From: Chitinophagaceae bacterium UBA3430
GTDB lineage: Bacteria > Bacteroidota > Bacteroidia > Chitinophagales > Chitinophagaceae
Direction of reading: 5' to 3'
NCBI GenBank assembly: GCA_002378975.1
Contig: DFST01000060.1
Coordinates: forward strand, 1-14,869
DNA length: 14,869 bases
How positions within the stretch are numbered: position 1 is the stretch's first letter; each line of letters starts with the position of its first letter. Below the pieces are notes generated by a model. The model did no database searches. It had not been told where the DNA came from and worked only from the letters and a program-made list of their open reading frames with translations. A program made the position numbers and the translations under genes. Shown in pieces: positions 6,095 to 13,793 of the stretch.

Positions 6095-7654
6095 ATGGCA
6101 TCCTTTCATTTTGGAACCAATTGTTTGACTGTTCGTCAGGCCATGGCCATGGCCCGAAAAGAATTGACGCCATCGTTCGATGCAACTGCCCTGCAGCAAG
6201 TACAGGCTTCAGCCGGTTGGGTGAATGAGATCCTGCAAAGCAAACGCACGGTTTATGGGATCAACACAGGCTTTGGCATTCTCGCACACACGGCCATCGA
6301 CCCAAAAGACGCCGAAACCCTGCAACATAAGATCCTGGAGAGTCACAGCGTAGGGGTGGGCAATCCGGTTTCTGCTGAGATCGTTCGTTTAATGCTCATC
6401 ACCAAGCTTCAGTCACTTTCTTACGGACACAGCGGTGTGCAGCCAAAGACGCTGGAGCGAATCCTTTGGCACCTAGAAAACGACGCATTGCCGGTCGTGC
6501 CTGAAAAAGGAAGCGTAGGCGCTTCCGGTGATTTGGCTCCCTTGGCACATTTATTCCTTCCATTAATTGGGCTGGGCGAGGTAGTCTGGAAAGGAGAACG
6601 AATGGAGACCGCCAAGATGCTGAATCAAACGGGACTGGTGCCGCTTAAACTTGGGCCCAAAGAAGGATTGGCGCTCATCAATGGTACTCAATTCATTTTG
6701 GCGCATGCCGTCAGCGGGGTATCGCGTATGCATGGCCTGCTTCAAACAGCCGATGTGATCGGATCACTTTCGCTGGAAACATTTCAAGGTACCAATGCTC
6801 CCTTCGATCCCCGTTTGCATGCGCTGCGTCCTTACGACGGTACTCGGCTAGTCGCACACCGTCTAAACGAACTCTTAAATGGATCGGAGAATCTGAAAAG
6901 TCATGCCCATTGTGAACGGGTACAAGACCCATATTCCATCCGCTGTATGCCGCAAGTTCATGGAGCCTCCCGAAATGCCTGGCTACATCTGAAACAACTC
7001 ACGGAAGTGGAACTCAACTCGGTAACCGACAATCCGGTATTGTTCAGCGCTACCGATACCATCAGTGGTGGGAATTTCCACGGACAACCCTTGGCCCTTC
7101 CACTTGATTATGCCTGTGTAGCCGCTGCCGAAATCGGGAACATCAGCGATCGCCGTTCCTATCTACTCATTGAAGGCAAAGTAGGACTGCCTACACTTTT
7201 GATGAATAACATCGGCTTGAATTCAGGCCTCATGATCCCACAATACACTTCGGCCGCCTTGGTCACCGAAAATAAGACGCTGTGTTTCCCGGCCAGTGCT
7301 GACAGCATCCCCACATCACTGGGGCAGGAAGACCATGTGAGCATGGGTTCCATCAGCGGCAGAAAACTTCATCAGATCCTAGATAACCTCGAATACATTC
7401 TGGCAGTTGAATTGCTTACTGCCTCCCAAGGGTTTGAATTCCGTCGCCCATTAAAAACTTCGCCAATCTTGGAATTAGTTCTGGAAGCGGTACGTGCTAC
7501 CGCCGGATATGCGTCTGAAGACCGAATCTTTGCTAAGGACATCGAATCTCTTCGGTCGTTCATCCGAAATGGAACGATCAATGAAATCACGGAGAACAAT
7601 GCCACCCGCTTGGGGATTGGATTGAACGAATCGTACCCAAATTTTCAACTTTAA
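6095..7654 (+). CDS. hutH: Histidine ammonia-lyase
   Basis: Converts L-histidine to urocanate and ammonia, the first step of histidine catabolism, in the cytoplasm. The protein is 519 aa, near the family length of about 500-515. The MIO prosthetic group forms by self-cyclisation of A143-S144-G145 in GSVGASGDLAPLAH. Other family motifs are YGINTGFG with catalytic Y54, and the mid-domain stretch NSVTDNPVLF. HAL rather than PAL/TAL is supported by hutU nearby. The start at 6095 gives a short N-terminus usual for HutH. No clear TAnnTTTG box is seen before it; the leader carries the 7-bp repeat. The stop TAA abuts the TGA of the convergent phosphorylase gene. hutI and the final hydrolase or formiminotransferase are not present. 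Confidence 0.96.
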   Translation: MASFHFGTNCLTVRQAMAMARKELTPSFDATALQQVQASAGWVNEILQSKRTVYGINTGFGILAHTAIDPKDAETLQHKILESHSVGVGNPVSAEIVRLMLITKLQSLSYGHSGVQPKTLERILWHLENDALPVVPEKGSVGASGDLAPLAHLFLPLIGLGEVVWKGERMETAKMLNQTGLVPLKLGPKEGLALINGTQFILAHAVSGVSRMHGLLQTADVIGSLSLETFQGTNAPFDPRLHALRPYDGTRLVAHRLNELLNGSENLKSHAHCERVQDPYSIRCMPQVHGASRNAWLHLKQLTEVELNSVTDNPVLFSATDTISGGNFHGQPLALPLDYACVAAAEIGNISDRRSYLLIEGKVGLPTLLMNNIGLNSGLMIPQYTSAALVTENKTLCFPASADSIPTSLGQEDHVSMGSISGRKLHQILDNLEYILAVELLTASQGFEFRRPLKTSPILELVLEAVRATAGYASEDRIFAKDIESLRSFIRNGTINEITENNATRLGIGLNESYPNFQL

Positions 7655-8362
7655 TCAAAGCAACAAGGTAGACTCCAAGGCCAATTCCATCATGGGCAAC
7701 AAAGCCGTCTCTCGTTGGTCGGCTGAAATCTTCGCATGTGTGGGGATCACATCCGATACGGTCAATAAAGTAGCGGCCGATCTACCCAATTCCTGTGCAT
7801 TCGCAAATAAAGCAAAGGCTTCCATTTCCACAGCCAAACATTGATGTGCCGTGGCTATGGCGGGAATGGCAGGATCTTTCCGATAGAAAATATCACTGGA
7901 GTGAATGTTGCCTGTGCGGATTGTCTTTGCTTGTTTTTTAGCAGTGGTTTGAATGGCCTCCCGGACAGATGAGGTGGATGGAATGATGTCGGCTGATAAG
8001 CCCCACGCATACTGGGCATAGGTCGATTCGCTGCAAGCGGCATCTACGAGGAATAGATCAAAAAGATTTAGGTCGGTTGTATAAGCGCCGCAGGTGCCAA
8101 TCCGGATAATGGTCTGTACACCATAGAAGGCAAATAACTCGTATGAATAAATTCCGATGGATGGGCAGCCCATGCCACTGGCACCGATCGTAATTCGACG
8201 GCCTTGGTAATGCCCCGTATAGAAATAGATGTTGCGGGTTTGACTGACCAATACGGCATCTTTTAGGTAGTGATCAACCATGTACTTTGCACGAAGTGGA
8301 TCGCCGGGCATGAGAACGATGTCGGCAATCTCACCTTCTTGGGCACTGATGTGTACGCTCAT
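7655..8362 (-). CDS. deoD: DeoD-type purine nucleoside phosphorylase
   Basis: Hexameric-type phosphorylase that cleaves purine (deoxy)nucleosides with phosphate, for salvage. At 235 aa it aligns with E. coli DeoD almost without gaps: MPGDPLRAKY (phosphate loop, G20 and R24), R43, RIGTCGA (R87), VEMEAFAL (E179, M180, E181) and TVSDVIPTH with D204 plus R217. Retained D204 and R217 favour true DeoD activity on 6-oxo and 6-amino purines. A uridine-phosphorylase role is possible in this superfamily but less likely. It sits between hutH and hutU on the opposite strand: stop abutting that of hutH, start 65 bases from hutU. No functional tie to histidine breakdown is evident. Confidence 0.88.
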   Translation of the reverse strand: MSVHISAQEGEIADIVLMPGDPLRAKYMVDHYLKDAVLVSQTRNIYFYTGHYQGRRITIGASGMGCPSIGIYSYELFAFYGVQTIIRIGTCGAYTTDLNLFDLFLVDAACSESTYAQYAWGLSADIIPSTSSVREAIQTTAKKQAKTIRTGNIHSSDIFYRKDPAIPAIATAHQCLAVEMEAFALFANAQELGRSAATLLTVSDVIPTHAKISADQRETALLPMMELALESTLLL

Positions 8363-8415
8363 ACGTTAAAATTGAGGCATTCAAGATATCCTTTTCCCAC
8401 GATTCCCCGCACTAT

Positions 8416-8423
8416 TATCTTTG
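8416..8423 (+). promoter_or_regulatory. TAnnTTTG promoter box directly before hutU
   Basis: TATCTTTG matches the Bacteroidota -7 consensus exactly and is separated from the hutU ATG by only four bases (CATT). The usual distance from box to start of transcription places +1 at or within a base or two of the start codon, predicting a leaderless mRNA. No good -33 TTG is seen. Confidence 0.65.
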
Positions 8424-8427
8424 CATT

Positions 8428-10107
8428 ATGACAACGACGACTGCCACCTACGATGCTGTTAAATACAAAACACCCACTGGTACACAACTTCAATGCAAAG
8501 GATGGATTCAGGAAGCAGCCCTTCGCATGCTTCTGAACAACTTGGATCCCGCAGTCGCGGAACGACCCGAAGACCTCATCGTGTATGGGGGACGGGGAAA
8601 GGCAGCCCGCAACATCGAATCCCTTGATCGCATCATCGCCAGTTTGAAATCGTTGGAAAATGATGAGTCGTTGTTGATCCAATCGGGAAAACCGGTCGGT
8701 ATTCTCAAAACTCATCCCGATGCACCGCGTGTTCTGATCAGCAACTCTCAATTGGTTCCGAATTGGGCCAATTGGAAACATTTCTCTGAATTGGAACAAA
8801 AAGGGCTGATGATGTACGGACAGATGACTGCCGGGAGTTGGATCTATATCGGCACACAAGGAATCGTACAAGGCACCTATGAAACCTACGCTTCTGCTGC
8901 AGAAATACATTTCGGAGGATCGTTGAAAGGAACGCTCAATGTAACCGCTGGTCTGGGTGGCATGGGCGGAGCTCAACCCCTGGCCATCACCATGAATGAT
9001 GGCGTAGCGCTCATTGCCGAGGTAGAAGAATGGCGAATTGACAAACGCATTGAAACCCGATACCTCGACGAGAAACACGTTGATCTGGACGAGGCAATTG
9101 ACGCCGCACTCCACTATAAAAAAGAGGGCAAGGCCATCAGCATTGGTGTCATGGCCAATGCCGTGGATCTGTTGGAACGTCTTTTGCAACGAGGAATCAT
9201 TCCCGATACCTTGACCGACCAAACATCTGCGCACGACCCGTTGATCGGTTATATACCCCAAGGGATGACGAATGACGAAGCAAAGATGCTACGCGATGAC
9301 AATCCCGATGAATACATCCGATTGAGTTATGCTACCATGCGTCGACATGTAGAGCTCATGTTGGAGCTGCAGCAACGAGGAGCGGTCACTTTTGACTACG
9401 GAAACAACATCCGGGCCCGGGCTCAAGAACAAGGACTGACCAACGCTTTTGATTTTCCGGGATTTGTCCCTGCTTATATCCGTCCCTTATTCTGTCAAGG
9501 AAAAGGCCCTTTCCGTTGGGCTGCACTCAGTGGAGATCCTGCAGACATTGACGTAACCGATGCGCTTATCTTAAAACTGTTTCCGGAAAACAAAGGATTG
9601 GTCCGCTGGATCAACATGGCACGTGAACGCATCGCCTTTCAGGGATTACCGGCACGCATATGCTGGCTGGGACAAGGTGAGCGGGAGAAAGCCGGATTGG
9701 CCTTCAATGAATTGGTTCGCAGCGGCAAAGTTAAAGCGCCGATCGTAATCGGTCGCGACCACCTGGATACGGGGTCGGTAGCGAGTCCCAATCGAGAAAC
9801 CGAAGCGATGTTGGATGGGAGTGATGCCGTTGCCGATTGGCCCGTGCTAAATGCCTTGGTGAACACCGCTGGCGGAGCCAGCTGGGTTTCGTTGCATCAC
9901 GGAGGTGGGGTAGGGATGGGATACAGCATCCATGCCGGTATGGTGATCGTAGCCGATGGGACTCCGGAAGCGGATGCCCGTTTAAAACGTGTGTTGCGCA
10001 ACGATCCGGGCATGGGGGTGATCCGTCATGCGGATGCTGGATATGAAACGGCTAAAGAACAAGCACGTACACATGGATTGGATCTGGATCAACGAATCGG
10101 CTTCTGA
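8428..10107 (+). CDS. hutU: Urocanate hydratase (urocanase)
   Basis: Adds water to urocanate giving 4-imidazolone-5-propionate, step two of histidine catabolism, using tightly bound NAD+ as electrophile. The 559 aa length is normal. Motifs: N-terminal CKGWIQEAALRMLLNNLDP; QMTAGSWIYIGTQGIVQGTY; a glycine-rich NAD-contact stretch NVTAGLGGMGGAQPLA; and the urocanase signature FQGLPARICWLGQGER with active-site C412 (equivalent to C410 of the Pseudomonas putida enzyme). The conserved N-terminus begins about 22 residues after ATG 8428 and the next Met is inside it, so this start is well fixed. The downstream ABC ATPase begins 17 bases after the stop, suggesting an operon. A perfect TAnnTTTG box lies four bases before the ATG. 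Confidence 0.97.
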   Translation: MTTTTATYDAVKYKTPTGTQLQCKGWIQEAALRMLLNNLDPAVAERPEDLIVYGGRGKAARNIESLDRIIASLKSLENDESLLIQSGKPVGILKTHPDAPRVLISNSQLVPNWANWKHFSELEQKGLMMYGQMTAGSWIYIGTQGIVQGTYETYASAAEIHFGGSLKGTLNVTAGLGGMGGAQPLAITMNDGVALIAEVEEWRIDKRIETRYLDEKHVDLDEAIDAALHYKKEGKAISIGVMANAVDLLERLLQRGIIPDTLTDQTSAHDPLIGYIPQGMTNDEAKMLRDDNPDEYIRLSYATMRRHVELMLELQQRGAVTFDYGNNIRARAQEQGLTNAFDFPGFVPAYIRPLFCQGKGPFRWAALSGDPADIDVTDALILKLFPENKGLVRWINMARERIAFQGLPARICWLGQGEREKAGLAFNELVRSGKVKAPIVIGRDHLDTGSVASPNRETEAMLDGSDAVADWPVLNALVNTAGGASWVSLHHGGGVGMGYSIHAGMVIVADGTPEADARLKRVLRNDPGMGVIRHADAGYETAKEQARTHGLDLDQRIGF

Positions 10108-10124
10108 TCCCATCAATTTGTTCA

Positions 10125-11063
10125 ATGATACTCTCAGCCCATCGAATCGGAAAATCATACGGCGAACAAACTGTTTTGTATCCCTTAGATCTACAGGTCA
10201 TTGCCGGTGAAAAATTGGGCATCATCGGGGAAACCGGATCGGGGAAAACAACGTTGTTGCGGTCTTTGGCCGGATTGGTACAACTCGATCAAGGATCCGT
10301 ATTTTTTCAGGAAGAACGCGTATTGGGCCCAGCAGAAAAACTTCTACCGGGACATCCCTCGATTGCCTATTTAAGCCAATCCGTCGACCTGCGCAATCAA
10401 TACCGAGTCCGGGATCTTTTGGAATTAAACAGCATTCTAGATTTGAAAGACGATGCGGTTTTGGCAAAACTTTGTCGGATCGATCATCTGATGGATAGAA
10501 TGACCGACCAATTGTCGGGTGGTGAAAGACAGCGCATCGGACTTGCGATTGCGTTGGCTAAAAAACCAAGAGTCTTATTGCTGGATGAGCCGTTCTCCAA
10601 CCTCGACATTGGGCATCGTAATACATTGCGCGCCATCTTGGATGATTTGCATCAGGATCTGAAACTGACCTTATTAATTATTTCCCATAACCCGACGGAG
10701 ATCTTGGGATGGGCCGATCGAATTGTTGTAATGCGTGCCGGTCAATGCGTACAGACTGGCACCTCCGAGCAGATTTATACAAAACCCATCGATGAATACG
10801 TCGCTCAATTACTAGGGCCTTACAATCTGATCCCAAACTCCATATCCAACCAATCGAGGATCACTCGTCCCGAAAATTTTTGGCTGCAGCAAGAACAAGA
10901 AACAGGCTGGAATGGAATGATCGTCAAAAAAGAATTCGAGGGATCCAGTACCTTGTATACTGTTTTAACGGATCTAGGCACAATTCAGATCAGAACAATC
11001 GACGGTGCATTATCGATCGGGCAGAAAGTGAGTATTTTAGAGAAAGAAAACCATACAAAATGA
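10125..11063 (+). CDS. ABC transporter ATP-binding protein with TOBE-like tail
   Basis: Nucleotide-binding subunit of an ABC importer, 312 aa. Walker A GETGSGKT (35-42), Q-loop Q85 in YLSQSV, signature LSGGERQR (130-137), Walker B VLLLDEP with D154/E155, D-loop NLD and switch H188 in IISHNP are all intact, so it should hydrolyse ATP. Residues from about 235 to the end form strands suggestive of a TOBE domain, as in PotA/FbpC/ModC-type importers of iron, polyamines or oxyanions. No permease or binding protein is next to it. It starts 17 bases after hutU, and its TGA stop overlaps the next gene's ATG (ATGA), indicating translational coupling. Import of histidine or urocanate is a guess from position only. 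Confidence 0.85.
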   Translation: MILSAHRIGKSYGEQTVLYPLDLQVIAGEKLGIIGETGSGKTTLLRSLAGLVQLDQGSVFFQEERVLGPAEKLLPGHPSIAYLSQSVDLRNQYRVRDLLELNSILDLKDDAVLAKLCRIDHLMDRMTDQLSGGERQRIGLAIALAKKPRVLLLDEPFSNLDIGHRNTLRAILDDLHQDLKLTLLIISHNPTEILGWADRIVVMRAGQCVQTGTSEQIYTKPIDEYVAQLLGPYNLIPNSISNQSRITRPENFWLQQEQETGWNGMIVKKEFEGSSTLYTVLTDLGTIQIRTIDGALSIGQKVSILEKENHTK

Positions 11064-11404
11064 AATATGTATTCTCATTCGTAGTAAGTCTTGTAATCTT
11101 TTGTTCGCAAGCGCAAGCCCAAGTTCAAGAGAAAAACAAAACGATTAAGGGCAAGACGGTAGAAGCAAGTTGTGCGCAATGTCAGTTCAAGGTCAAGGAG
11201 CCACGTGGCTGCGATTTGGCTATTCGGATGAACGGCCAAGTCTATTTTGTCGATGGCACGAACCTCGATGCGCATGGGGATGCGCACGAAGATGATGGGT
11301 TCTGCAACGCAATCCGTCAAGCAAAAGTGACGGGACAGATCCAAGGAAATCGGATCCGGGTTACGCAGTTCGATCTCAAGCCCTTGGTAAAAAAAGCGAA
11401 CTGA
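11060..11404 (+). CDS. Secreted DUF6370-type small Cys/His protein
   Basis: 114 aa, starting at the ATG that overlaps the upstream TGA; in-frame starts further up would run through the ABC gene and are unlikely. Residues 1-20 form a signal peptide, probably cut by signal peptidase I after AQAQA; the Cys at 15 is preceded by Phe and does not make a lipobox. The mature part holds four cysteines (C38 and C41 in CAQC, C51 in GCD, C82 in GFC) and histidines in HGDAH (72 and 76), a layout that could bind a metal or form disulfides. The C-terminal strands (VTGQIQGNRIRVTQF) suggest a small beta or OB-like fold. I recall the pattern as DUF6370, which has no known function. The TGA stop abuts the stop of the convergent CBM48 gene. 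Confidence 0.82.
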   Translation: MKYVFSFVVSLVIFCSQAQAQVQEKNKTIKGKTVEASCAQCQFKVKEPRGCDLAIRMNGQVYFVDGTNLDAHGDAHEDDGFCNAIRQAKVTGQIQGNRIRVTQFDLKPLVKKAN

Positions 11405-11695
11405 TCAGAGTACCACCAGACTGTTGGTGCTGCCAAAAACGTTTGGCACTTCCTGATCTGCCGTCTGGTCGATAAGCCAATCTTGCTTGTCAACCAGATA
11501 CTTGAACTGGTGGCTGCTATTCTTGGGAAGATTGATCTCGGTTTGAAAAATGCCATCCTTACGACGGGTCATGCGAATACCCTTTTTCCAGTTGTCGTTC
11601 AGGCCGAGCAATTCAACCGATTTCGCGTCGGAAGCTTCCAGGGAAAATTTGACCTTGGCGTAATCCTTGGTCTTGTAAATAGTCTTTTGTACCAT
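11405..11695 (-). CDS. Stand-alone isoamylase early-set (CBM48/AMPK-like) protein
   Basis: 96 aa cytoplasmic protein made of a single glycogen-binding-type immunoglobulin-like domain. The pattern VKFSLEASDAKSVELLGL, then NDNWKK, FQTEINLPKN, HQFKYLVDKQDW and PNVFGSTNS follows CBM48 of AMPK beta. W36, K65, W73 and N91 sit where AMPK-beta uses two Trp, a Lys and an Asn to hold maltodextrin. No catalytic domain is attached; such one-domain proteins occur widely in Bacteroidota. It has its own short leader with a promoter-like TATTTTTTG (minus strand, 11723-11715; one base longer than consensus). It may bind alpha-glucan or act as a partner domain; neither can be shown here. Confidence 0.82.
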   Translation of the reverse strand: MVQKTIYKTKDYAKVKFSLEASDAKSVELLGLNDNWKKGIRMTRRKDGIFQTEINLPKNSSHQFKYLVDKQDWLIDQTADQEVPNVFGSTNSLVVL

Positions 11696-11768
11696 GTTGC
11701 CTTATTTTAAAATTCAAAAAATACAGGCAGCAGTCGTTAGCAGGATGTCGATTAATACCTCAACTTTT

Positions 11769-11774
11769 AAAAGG
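11769..11774 (+). promoter_or_regulatory. Shine-Dalgarno-like site of the DUF2141 gene
   Basis: AAAAGG eight bases before ATG 11783. It is one of few purine-rich sites at normal spacing in the window, where most genes lack one, and it supports this start codon. Confidence 0.45.
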
Positions 11775-11782
11775 TAACCCAA

Positions 11783-12241
11783 ATGAACCGGACATATCCT
11801 TTCTACAAAAAGCTATTCATATTGCTTCCTTTTCTTGTTTCACCTGCGGGGGCAGTATGGGGACAGGCCAATTTAAACATAACGGTCACAGATATCCGTT
11901 CCCAAAAAGGGTATATTCTATATAGTTTGTACAAAGAAGAGCGTGGTTTTCCCGACGATCCGAATCAAGCATATCGCAGAGGAAAAATTCCGGCGAATGC
12001 CAAGCAGGTCAGTCTAATTGTTTCAGATATCCTGCCGGGCTACTATGCGCTTTCCCTGATCCATGATGAGAACGGCAATAATCGGCTCGATAAAAACAAG
12101 ATGGGTATACCAACCGAAGGTTTTGCTTTTTCCAATAACGTCATGGGCGCCTTTGGCCCTCCCAAATACATGCGAGCCCGCTTTCTGGTCAAAAAGGACT
12201 CAGACAATACGCAATCCATCCGATTGCGCAGATTCCAATAA
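11783..12241 (+). CDS. Secreted DUF2141 protein
   Basis: 152 aa with a signal peptide (hydrophobic core about 11-24, likely cut after VWGQ), so exported. The mature domain follows the DUF2141 pattern: strands LNITVTDIRS and GYILYSLY, GFPDD, then a transthyretin/Ig-like core with LPGYYALSLIHDENGNNRLD and GIPTEGFAFSNN. The loop D95-D103 (DENGNNRLD) has acidic and Asn spacing reminiscent of a calcium-binding loop and is a family hallmark. Molecular function is not established. It stands alone, with a divergent CBM48 gene upstream and a hairpin terminator right after its stop. Confidence 0.87.
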   Translation: MNRTYPFYKKLFILLPFLVSPAGAVWGQANLNITVTDIRSQKGYILYSLYKEERGFPDDPNQAYRRGKIPANAKQVSLIVSDILPGYYALSLIHDENGNNRLDKNKMGIPTEGFAFSNNVMGAFGPPKYMRARFLVKKDSDNTQSIRLRRFQ

Positions 12242-12242
12242 A

Positions 12243-12270
12243 AAAGCCCACAGCGGTAGCAGTGGGCTTT
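12243..12270. terminator. Bidirectional terminator between DUF2141 gene and ndk
   Basis: Stem AAAGCCCAC (12243-12251) with GTGGGCTTT (12262-12270); the inner loop can form a further GC/GC pair around GGTA. On the minus strand the stem is followed by a T-run ending in TATTGG, a strong stop for ndk. On the plus strand the T-run is short (TTTCT), so it is weaker for the DUF2141 gene. Confidence 0.82.
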
Positions 12271-12289
12271 CTGATGAGTTTGTTTGTGA

Positions 12290-12706
12290 TTAGAATTGCT
12301 CCAATCCACTAAACATGAAAGAACCTTCGATTTGAGCGTTCTCGTCGCTGTCGCTACCATGGATCGCATTTTCACCTAATGAAGTGGCGAATTGTTTGCG
12401 GATGGTACCGGCATCAGCCTTGGCAGGATCGGTAGCGCCGATCAGCTTGCGAAAATCTTCCACGGCATTGTCTTTCTCCAGAATGGCAGCTACAATGGGG
12501 CCAGAACTCATGAATTCGACCAATTCGCCGTAGAAAGGGCGTTCTTTATGTACAGCGTAGAACTCTCCGGCTTTTTCAGCAGAAAGTTTCATCAATTTCA
12601 TGGCTTTGATCTGGAATCCTGCTTTCAGGATCTGATCGAGGATTGCACCGGCGTGTCCATTACGGAAAGCATCCGGTTTGATCATAGTAAAAGTGCGTTT
12701 ATTCAT
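12290..12706 (-). CDS. ndk: Nucleoside diphosphate kinase
   Basis: Balances nucleoside triphosphate pools by passing the gamma phosphate through a phospho-histidine. The protein is 138 aa, standard for bacterial Ndk. MIKPDAFRNG (K10) starts the fold, and the active site is NAIHGSDSDENA with phospho-accepting H116; RPFYGELVEFMSSGP is the usual nucleotide-site region. The start at 12706 gives the expected short N-terminus. It is transcribed away from the nrnA gene, sharing a 65-base divergent promoter region, and ends before a good terminator. Confidence 0.98.
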   Translation of the reverse strand: MNKRTFTMIKPDAFRNGHAGAILDQILKAGFQIKAMKLMKLSAEKAGEFYAVHKERPFYGELVEFMSSGPIVAAILEKDNAVEDFRKLIGATDPAKADAGTIRKQFATSLGENAIHGSDSDENAQIEGSFMFSGLEQF

Positions 12707-12724
12707 ATTGTCGTTTTTGCGCCG

Positions 12725-12732
12725 CGAAGATA
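12725..12732 (-). promoter_or_regulatory. -7-like promoter box of ndk
   Basis: TATCTTCG on the minus strand differs from TAnnTTTG at one base and lies 18 bases before the ndk ATG. No clear -33 element is seen. Confidence 0.4.
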
Positions 12733-12753
12733 GGTGATATAGGGCAGAAAGAG

Positions 12754-12761
12754 TACCTTTA
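12754..12761 (+). promoter_or_regulatory. -7-like promoter box of the nrnA-FKBP unit
   Basis: TACCTTTA differs from TAnnTTTG at the last base and lies 10 bases before ATG 12772. It is divergent from the ndk box, with 21 bases between the two boxes. Confidence 0.35.
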
Positions 12762-12771
12762 TCGCGATTTT

Positions 12772-13782
12772 ATGCAACCAATTGAAACTCTTTTCCCTAG
12801 TTTAACAACGCCTCGACGGGTTGTAATCACCACCCATCAAAAACCCGATGCGGATGCCATGGGCTCCTCGTTGGCACTGGGTCATTTTTTACAGAAGCTT
12901 GGACACACGGTTACCGTCATTTCGCCCACCAATTGGGCTGGGTGGGTGAATTGGATGCCTGGCACCAAACAGGTGATTGACTTCGAACAGCATAAACAAA
13001 TTGCACAAGAAAAGATCGCCGGAGCCGATTGGTTGTTCTGTTTGGATTTCAACATTTTTCACCGCACCAAGAACCTGGCCGAACACCTGGCCAATGCGCC
13101 ATGTACCAAGATCTTGGTGGATCATCATCAACAGCCTGATACCCCATCTTTTCATTTCGGAATCAGTGATACCAGCAAAAGTTCTACCTGTGAGATGATC
13201 TATGACATCATCGTGGGTTCTGGGCAGGCCGATAAGCTCGATGCAGACATAGCCGCTTGCCTATATGCCGGCATTGTAGGGGATACCGGATCATTTCGTT
13301 TTTCCTCGGCTACCGCTTCCGTTCACCGCATGGTTGCTGACCTGAAAGACCATGGTTTAAATCATGGCCGAGTCCATGAAGGCCTGTACGACAATTACCT
13401 GGAAAATCGGCTTCGTTTCATGGGTCATGTTTTATTAAATCGGATGGAGGTTTTCTATGAGTACAACACGGCTCTGATCGCCATACCCAAGCAAGACCTA
13501 TTGAAATATCAGATACGCACCGGCGATACAGATGGTTTGGTGAACCTGCCTCATTCCATACAGGGAATACGGCTGGTCGCGCTTTGCATTGACCGGGATG
13601 AAGAACGAAAATGGAGTTTCCGCAGCAAGGGGGATTTTGATTGCAATCAATTTGCCCGTGACCATTTTGAAGGTGGAGGACATTTCAATGCCGCCGGTGG
13701 ACGCAGCAGCGACTCACTTTCCGGAACAGTTGAATCGTTTCGAACCATTTTAAATCAATATCAACAAGCTTTAAACAAATAA
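12772..13782 (+). CDS. nrnA: NrnA-type DHH/DHHA1 phosphoesterase
   Basis: Mn2+-dependent phosphoesterase of 336 aa, expected to degrade nanoRNA (2-5 nt oligoribonucleotides) and/or remove the 3' phosphate from pAp; some homologues cleave cyclic-dinucleotide products such as pApA. DHH domain motifs: THQKPDADAMGS (H22, D26, D28), D92 in CLDFN, VDHHQ (D117-H119) and GDTGSFRF (D171). The C-terminal DHHA1 domain ends with the substrate-binding GGGHFNAAGG (301-310). All catalytic ligands are present. It begins the unit with the FKBP gene, which starts 11 bases after its stop. Which substrate dominates cannot be told from sequence. Confidence 0.92.
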   Translation: MQPIETLFPSLTTPRRVVITTHQKPDADAMGSSLALGHFLQKLGHTVTVISPTNWAGWVNWMPGTKQVIDFEQHKQIAQEKIAGADWLFCLDFNIFHRTKNLAEHLANAPCTKILVDHHQQPDTPSFHFGISDTSKSSTCEMIYDIIVGSGQADKLDADIAACLYAGIVGDTGSFRFSSATASVHRMVADLKDHGLNHGRVHEGLYDNYLENRLRFMGHVLLNRMEVFYEYNTALIAIPKQDLLKYQIRTGDTDGLVNLPHSIQGIRLVALCIDRDEERKWSFRSKGDFDCNQFARDHFEGGGHFNAAGGRSSDSLSGTVESFRTILNQYQQALNK

Positions 13783-13793
13783 AAACCGAACGA

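Noticed and set aside
8359..9261. 300-codon open frame on the minus strand antisense to hutU
   Set aside because: Its codons are in register with hutU codons, so its stops would need TTA, CTA or TCA in hutU, which are uncommon there. The openness follows from hutU codon usage; the product shows no recognisable domain and hutU is certain.
10880..11059. Upstream extension of the DUF6370 frame into the ABC gene
   Set aside because: It would bury the signal peptide 60 residues inside the protein; the ATGA overlap start at 11060 is far better.
11431..11448. 7-bp hairpin TGCCAAA/TTTGGCA as terminator of the hutU unit
   Set aside because: It lies inside the CBM48 coding region and has no T-run; it may be chance from the codons.
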